In this document: positions 18,868 to 21,668 of the stretch, piece by piece | Layout: each line of letters starts with the position of its first letter | How positions within the stretch are numbered: position 1 is the stretch's first letter | Made by a program: the position numbers and the translations under genes | Notes under the pieces: model-generated | What the model saw: the letters and a program-made list of their open reading frames with translations, nothing else | Databases searched by the model: none | Told to the model about the DNA's origin: nothing | Assembly: GCA_964509695.1 (NCBI GenBank) | Contig: CAZDXN010000015.1 | Span: forward strand, 1 to 21,668 | DNA from: 2-01-FULL-50-23 sp964509695 | Lineage (GTDB): Bacteria > Patescibacteriota > Microgenomatia > UBA1400 > MFAQ01 | Length of the DNA stretch: 21,668 bases | Direction of reading: 5' to 3'

Positions 18868-19086
18868 CTACCCTTCCTCCTCAGCCAACAGTTCCGCGAG
18901 CATATCGTCGTAAGTTCCCATTCTCCTCTCATAAAGGACGTTAAGCAGATCATCAACATCAGTTCCCAACCTAACAGCGATTCTTTCAAGTTCAGCCATT
19001 AATTGATCAACTTCAGGACTAAAACCCACCCTCAGCTCATCGCTACCTTTTATTATTCGTTTTTCTCGCTCCGTTTTATTTTTCAT
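18868..19086 (-). CDS. Small hypothetical protein (72 aa), helical
   Basis: From MKNKTEREKRIIKGSDELRV the protein continues as acidic amphipathic helices (VDQLMAELERIAVRLGTDVD) and ends AELLAEEEG. It could be a small antitoxin-like or adaptor protein, but no family is certain. I choose the ATG at 19086 because GGAGGTG lies just upstream on the minus strand at proper spacing; a longer frame from 19143 would only extend into the preceding gene. It overlaps the end of the 220-aa gene by 11 bases, so the two are translationally coupled. Confidence 0.65.
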   Translation of the reverse strand: MKNKTEREKRIIKGSDELRVGFSPEVDQLMAELERIAVRLGTDVDDLLNVLYERRMGTYDDMLAELLAEEEG

Positions 19087-19738
19087 ATCGCACCTCCAAT
19101 ATCGATCCAAAATACTTACCCAACAACTGGACCATCGGCTCACATAGACCTTTGGCCAACGGCTGATTCTTTTTCATATATAGGCAATAAAAGGGATCAA
19201 TGTCTCGCTCATCGGCGTGCATAGAAATAAAGGCTAGGCTATCTTTGTCAATTTCAAGCCGAATCACCCCACCAAGTTGATACGGCTCAACCCTTTGATT
19301 GCCCAAAGGTTGAAGTGCTTCATCTAGCCTGACTATCCCATTTCCAAAACGATAGATAACATCTCCCATCCAAAATTCCTTGTCATTTATTGGTTGAATT
19401 GTTATCGTCGTATCGTCACCAGTCCTTTTTATCTCAACTTTCCTATGCTCACAAATCTTGGTGAGACCCACCACTTCCCATCTCTTTCCCTGATCGTTCC
19501 AAAGAACATTGACCTCGACTCCGTCCCACCTAAGCAATCGGTGACCAGCTGGTAATAATCTCAATCTTCGGTCCCCCAACCGTAATTCAAACAAATGAGT
19601 GCTTAAACGCCGACGCTCCATATATGACGCATTGATGTTTTCGGACTTCGCCTTAAACAAAGAATCCACAAATTCCTCCAAGGATCTGACGCTTGGATCC
19701 GCCTCTACCAGCCTCCGCTTCCTCGCTTCTGTATTCAT
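19076..19738 (-). CDS. Hypothetical 220-aa protein
   Basis: Not recognised. A basic, Arg-rich N-terminal half (MNTEARKRRLVEADPSVRSL, then ERRRLSTHLFELRLGDRRLR) is followed by beta-rich segments (VEVNVLWNDQGKRWEVVGL, DTTITIQPIND) and a compact C-terminal part. No membrane helix or signal peptide. It is the first gene of a pair with the 72-aa gene, which it overlaps. TAATAT lies 8 bases before the ATG and might be a -10 box; the surrounding TTTGTGGTAAT also precedes the 278-aa gene at 18551, so the two may share an upstream signal. The downstream end of a PIN toxin gene lies 11 bases above its start. Confidence 0.65.
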   Translation of the reverse strand: MNTEARKRRLVEADPSVRSLEEFVDSLFKAKSENINASYMERRRLSTHLFELRLGDRRLRLLPAGHRLLRWDGVEVNVLWNDQGKRWEVVGLTKICEHRKVEIKRTGDDTTITIQPINDKEFWMGDVIYRFGNGIVRLDEALQPLGNQRVEPYQLGGVIRLEIDKDSLAFISMHADERDIDPFYCLYMKKNQPLAKGLCEPMVQLLGKYFGSILEVRYEK

Positions 19739-19749
19739 AGGGACCTATA

Positions 19750-20148
19750 TTACCACAAATCTTTGGGGTAAAACTTGTCAAAAGACAAAATCTTATCAAC
19801 TTTATGTTTCCTCGCTGTGGCTAAATTGGCGCAATCGACAAACGAGGTTCCTTTCTTTGTCTGTTTCAAAAACACCTCCCACCCCTCCTCCATCAACTCT
19901 TGATCCACAAAGATTATTTCATCCACCAGATTCTTAACGATACCGTAAAATTTCTTTGCTCCCTCCATACCGCCCTTGTGACTCATTACGGTTGTGGCTT
20001 CCATGAGAACCAACGACGTAATCTTGATCTCCCCAAAACTCACCCTTTCGGAAAATATTTTCTTCGCCAATTTATGAGAAGCGTCTTCTTTCCGGGCTAA
20101 AGCGATCAGGAAATCAGAATCAACCAAACACGATTTACTTTTCACCAT
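19750..20148 (-). CDS. vapC: VapC-family PIN-domain toxin ribonuclease, second locus
   Basis: The PIN acidic residues are visible: D10 (CLVDSDFLIAL), E50 (LVLMEATTV), D105 (SFVDCANLATA) and D124 (ILSFDKFYP). The protein has 132 aa from the ATG at 20148 (MVKSKSCLVD), which overlaps the antitoxin stop at 20135 by 14 bases; longer frames only run back through the antitoxin gene. It should cleave a specific RNA when not bound by its antitoxin. It differs clearly in sequence from the toxin at 7631-8008, so the two loci are not recent duplicates. Confidence 0.88.
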   Translation of the reverse strand: MVKSKSCLVDSDFLIALARKEDASHKLAKKIFSERVSFGEIKITSLVLMEATTVMSHKGGMEGAKKFYGIVKNLVDEIIFVDQELMEEGWEVFLKQTKKGTSFVDCANLATARKHKVDKILSFDKFYPKDLW

Positions 20149-20383
20149 ACAATATCTTATCAATGTCACGAGAAAGATATTTTCCACCTTTAGATTTATC
20201 CGATCCAATAAATGCCTTCCACGCCTCCCGTCTCTCTTCGGGTGTCCGAAACGTTCTCTTCTCTTCCAGAGCCTTTGCCACAATTTCCCTCAAAATTTCA
20301 GAAAACCTTCTTTTTTCGCGCCCCGCCCAAAGTTTCAGCTCGGCATAATGCTTATCATCAAAATACACTTGCGTTCTCGTCAT
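20135..20383 (-). CDS. vapB: VapB-type ribbon-helix-helix antitoxin, second locus
   Basis: MTRTQVYFDDKHYAELKLWA followed by GREKRRFSEILREIVAKAL fits a ribbon-helix-helix (CopG/Arc-like) DNA-binding domain: beta strand TRTQVYFDD, helix A, then S-x-I-L-R-E-I-V helix B. The rest (EERREAWKAFIGSDKSKGG... IDKILYGEK) is the probable toxin-binding tail. It precedes and overlaps the PIN toxin gene. Its promoter carries a perfect 16-bp palindrome, TATGTCGTACGACATA, as the likely operator. The ATG lies 6 bases after the -10 box, so the mRNA is probably leaderless. Confidence 0.85.
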   Translation of the reverse strand: MTRTQVYFDDKHYAELKLWAGREKRRFSEILREIVAKALEEKRTFRTPEERREAWKAFIGSDKSKGGKYLSRDIDKILYGEK

Positions 20384-20389
20384 GCTCCC

Positions 20390-20418
20390 AGTATATGTCG
20401 TACGACATACGTTGTCAA
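20390..20418 (-). promoter_or_regulatory. vapBC promoter with 16-bp palindromic operator
   Basis: On the minus strand: TTGACA (20418-20413), a 17-base spacer and TATACT (20395-20390), 6 bases before the ATG. TATGTCGTACGACATA (20394-20409) is a perfect palindrome filling the spacer and touching the -10 box; repressor binding there would block transcription. Confidence 0.8.
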
Positions 20419-20433
20419 ATTAACAATCCCAGT

Positions 20434-20580
20434 CTATTTTTCCTTCATCGACTCGAGGTATTTGCGAAACTCCTCCCGGACTTTCTTCCAGTCCCCCTTC
20501 GCCTCCTCGATCTCCGAAAAGATTAACTCTACGTCGACCAAAATCTGGTCTTCCTTCACAATCATTTTTGTTTTTGCCAT
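20434..20580 (-). CDS. Small hypothetical protein (48 aa)
   Basis: The frame MAKTKMIVKEDQILVDVELI ... RKYLESMKEK has ordinary composition: a short strand-like start and a charged amphipathic helix (FSEIEEAKGDWKKVREEFRK). It lies between rpsA and the vapBC promoter on the same strand as both. There is no Shine-Dalgarno site; A/T-rich sequence precedes the ATG at 20580. It could be a short antitoxin or a nucleic-acid-binding protein; no family recognised. Confidence 0.5.
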   Translation of the reverse strand: MAKTKMIVKEDQILVDVELIFSEIEEAKGDWKKVREEFRKYLESMKEK

Positions 20581-20589
20581 ACAAGTTTA

Positions 20590-20656
20590 TTTAATATTTA
20601 ACATTGCTCATTAAACATTTCATTCAATGATGAATGAGCTATGAGCAATAAGCAAT
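20590..20656. repeat. Low-complexity inverted tract after rpsA
   Basis: ATTGCTCATT near its left end pairs with AATGAGC...TGAGCAAT near its right end. It belongs to the AATGAGCAATGATAAATG-type family and could form the 3' hairpin of the rpsA message. Confidence 0.55.
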
Positions 20657-20658
20657 TT

Positions 20659-21668
20659 TTATCTGTACTCCACCGGTACCTCAGTCAAAACCACTCCGAG
20701 GCTCATCCGACGACTCTTGGCGTCAAGCATCTCGACATAGACGTCCACGCTTTCGCCCAGCTTGAATTCTTTCCCTTGTGGCTGTTTGGAGACATGAATC
20801 AAGCCATCAATGCCTCTCTCAAAATTGACAAAAACGCCATAAGCGGCGATGCGAACGACCTTACCCACATGCTTCGTCCCCACCGCGTACTTGGTTTCAA
20901 TGTCACTCCAAGGATCACCAGAAAGCTGCTTGATCGAGAGGTTCAGTTTTCCAGCTTCTTTTTCGATGCCGATCACCATTACTTCGACTTCCTGACCGAC
21001 CTTGAACATCACGTTCGGATCCTCGACCTTCTCCCAAGAAATCTCACTGATGTGAACCAGTCCTTCGACCTTAGCCACTTCACCTGCCCGCCTGACTGCA
21101 TCGCTGTCGGCGTGGCCCTTCACCGGAACGCTAACAGTCACAAAGACACCAAAAGGCATGATTCCCGAGACGGTCCCCACCAACTTCGTTCCGGCCACGA
21201 CATCTGCCAAAGCCTCATCTTTCTTGGCCAATCCGAGGGCGTCGGAAACCATTTTCTCGGAAAAGATCAGCCGGTTCTGGGCTTTATCGACCTCAATGAC
21301 CTTAACCTTGAAGGTCTTTCCAACCAGCTCCTCCATGTTGCCCAAGAATTTCTCGCCAAATTGAGATGCGGGGACAAAACCGCGGATTTCTCCAGTCTTG
21401 ACCACCATACCGCCTTTGTTGACTTCCAGTCCGGAAACCTCGACCTCATGATCCTCGTCCATCCATTTCTTGAAAACAGACCAACGACCCTCTTCCACCG
21501 CCTTTCGAAGCGACAGAAGTATTTGACCTTGATCGTTCTCCGGGTGTTTGATAAAGACAGAAATCGAGTCCCCCACCTTCAGAGTTTCAATGATATCGAC
21601 GGCTTCCTTCGCATCGGCATCAGCCACAATTCCTTCGGTCTTGGCGCCGATATCGACCAAAACCATCC
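20659..21668 (-). CDS. rpsA: Ribosomal protein S1, 3' part (cut by window edge)
   Basis: S1 binds mRNA on the 30S subunit through repeated OB-fold S1 domains. The visible frame contains the end of one domain (VLVDIGAKTEGIVAD), a second (about 63-145, with TGEIRGFVPASQF), a third (about 150-245, MPFGVFVTV ... EGLVHISEISWEKVED) and a fourth (about 250-325, AAYGVFVNFERGIDGLIHVSK). The frame is open to the window edge and begins inside a domain, so the true start lies beyond 21668. In the third domain about 16 residues (GHADSDAVRRAGEVAK) separate VPVK from VEGLVH, an unusual insertion flanked in the DNA by a short direct repeat. A repeat tract follows the stop. Confidence 0.93.
   Translation of the reverse strand, partial: MVLVDIGAKTEGIVADADAKEAVDIIETLKVGDSISVFIKHPENDQGQILLSLRKAVEEGRWSVFKKWMDEDHEVEVSGLEVNKGGMVVKTGEIRGFVPASQFGEKFLGNMEELVGKTFKVKVIEVDKAQNRLIFSEKMVSDALGLAKKDEALADVVAGTKLVGTVSGIMPFGVFVTVSVPVKGHADSDAVRRAGEVAKVEGLVHISEISWEKVEDPNVMFKVGQEVEVMVIGIEKEAGKLNLSIKQLSGDPWSDIETKYAVGTKHVGKVVRIAAYGVFVNFERGIDGLIHVSKQPQGKEFKLGESVDVYVEMLDAKSRRMSLGVVLTEVPVEYR

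Overview
The window reads as a chromosomal segment of a Candidate Phyla Radiation bacterium (Patescibacteria; Microgenomates-like is my best guess). The reasons are compact genes, many short lineage-restricted proteins, a very large GT-C type membrane protein, ribosomal protein S1 of the CPR type, and dense small palindromic repeats both between and inside genes. The lineage is inferred from style, not from a marker-gene tree.

Layout. 1-860: a GC-rich orphan gene with a far promoter, a structured leader, a strong Shine-Dalgarno sequence and an intrinsic terminator. 859-2836 (-): three helical or unknown proteins in one operon. 2900-3785 (+): a small membrane protein behind overlapping hairpins, then a surface protein with a conserved C-terminal Cys-pair module. 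3820-7149: a coiled-coil protein, ComM (competence helicase), YraN and DprA, a DNA-uptake and recombination neighbourhood. 7344-7592: a second, minimal secreted protein with the same Cys-pair module. 7631-9609: a VapBC-type toxin-antitoxin pair, a GC-rich lipoprotein, and a HepT/MntA (HEPN/MNT) pair with a small downstream gene. 9640-10567: a second GC-rich lipoprotein behind a structured leader containing an intrinsic terminator. 10568-15244: a family 2 glycosyltransferase followed by a 1252-aa GT-C-like membrane protein, probably for surface glycans. 15276-18809: a coiled-coil protein, a 47-aa basic protein, RadA, an unknown 278-aa protein and a 56-aa protein. 18868-20383 (-): two unknown proteins and a second VapBC pair. 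20434-21668 (-): a 48-aa protein and the 3' part of rpsA.

Two themes link the region. First, promoters of TTGACA-N17-TATAWT type often lie with the -10 box only 6-11 bases before the start codon, so those mRNAs are predicted to be leaderless or nearly so. Three GC-rich genes (317, 8431, 9988) instead have long structured leaders and canonical Shine-Dalgarno sites. Second, small palindromic repeats of several families (TGTCATTCC...GGATGACA elements, tandem 15-bp palindromes, AATGAGCAATGATAAATG-like tracts) sit between genes and also in frame inside comM, radA and the GT-C gene. They supply start or stop codons for some genes, much like Rickettsia palindromic elements.

The most novel-looking protein feature is the shared secreted module C-T-P-x-Y-G-M-A-N-T-C-A-E-H-A-V-V-D-T followed by a hydrophobic segment and a Lys-rich tail. 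It occurs in two otherwise unrelated proteins.
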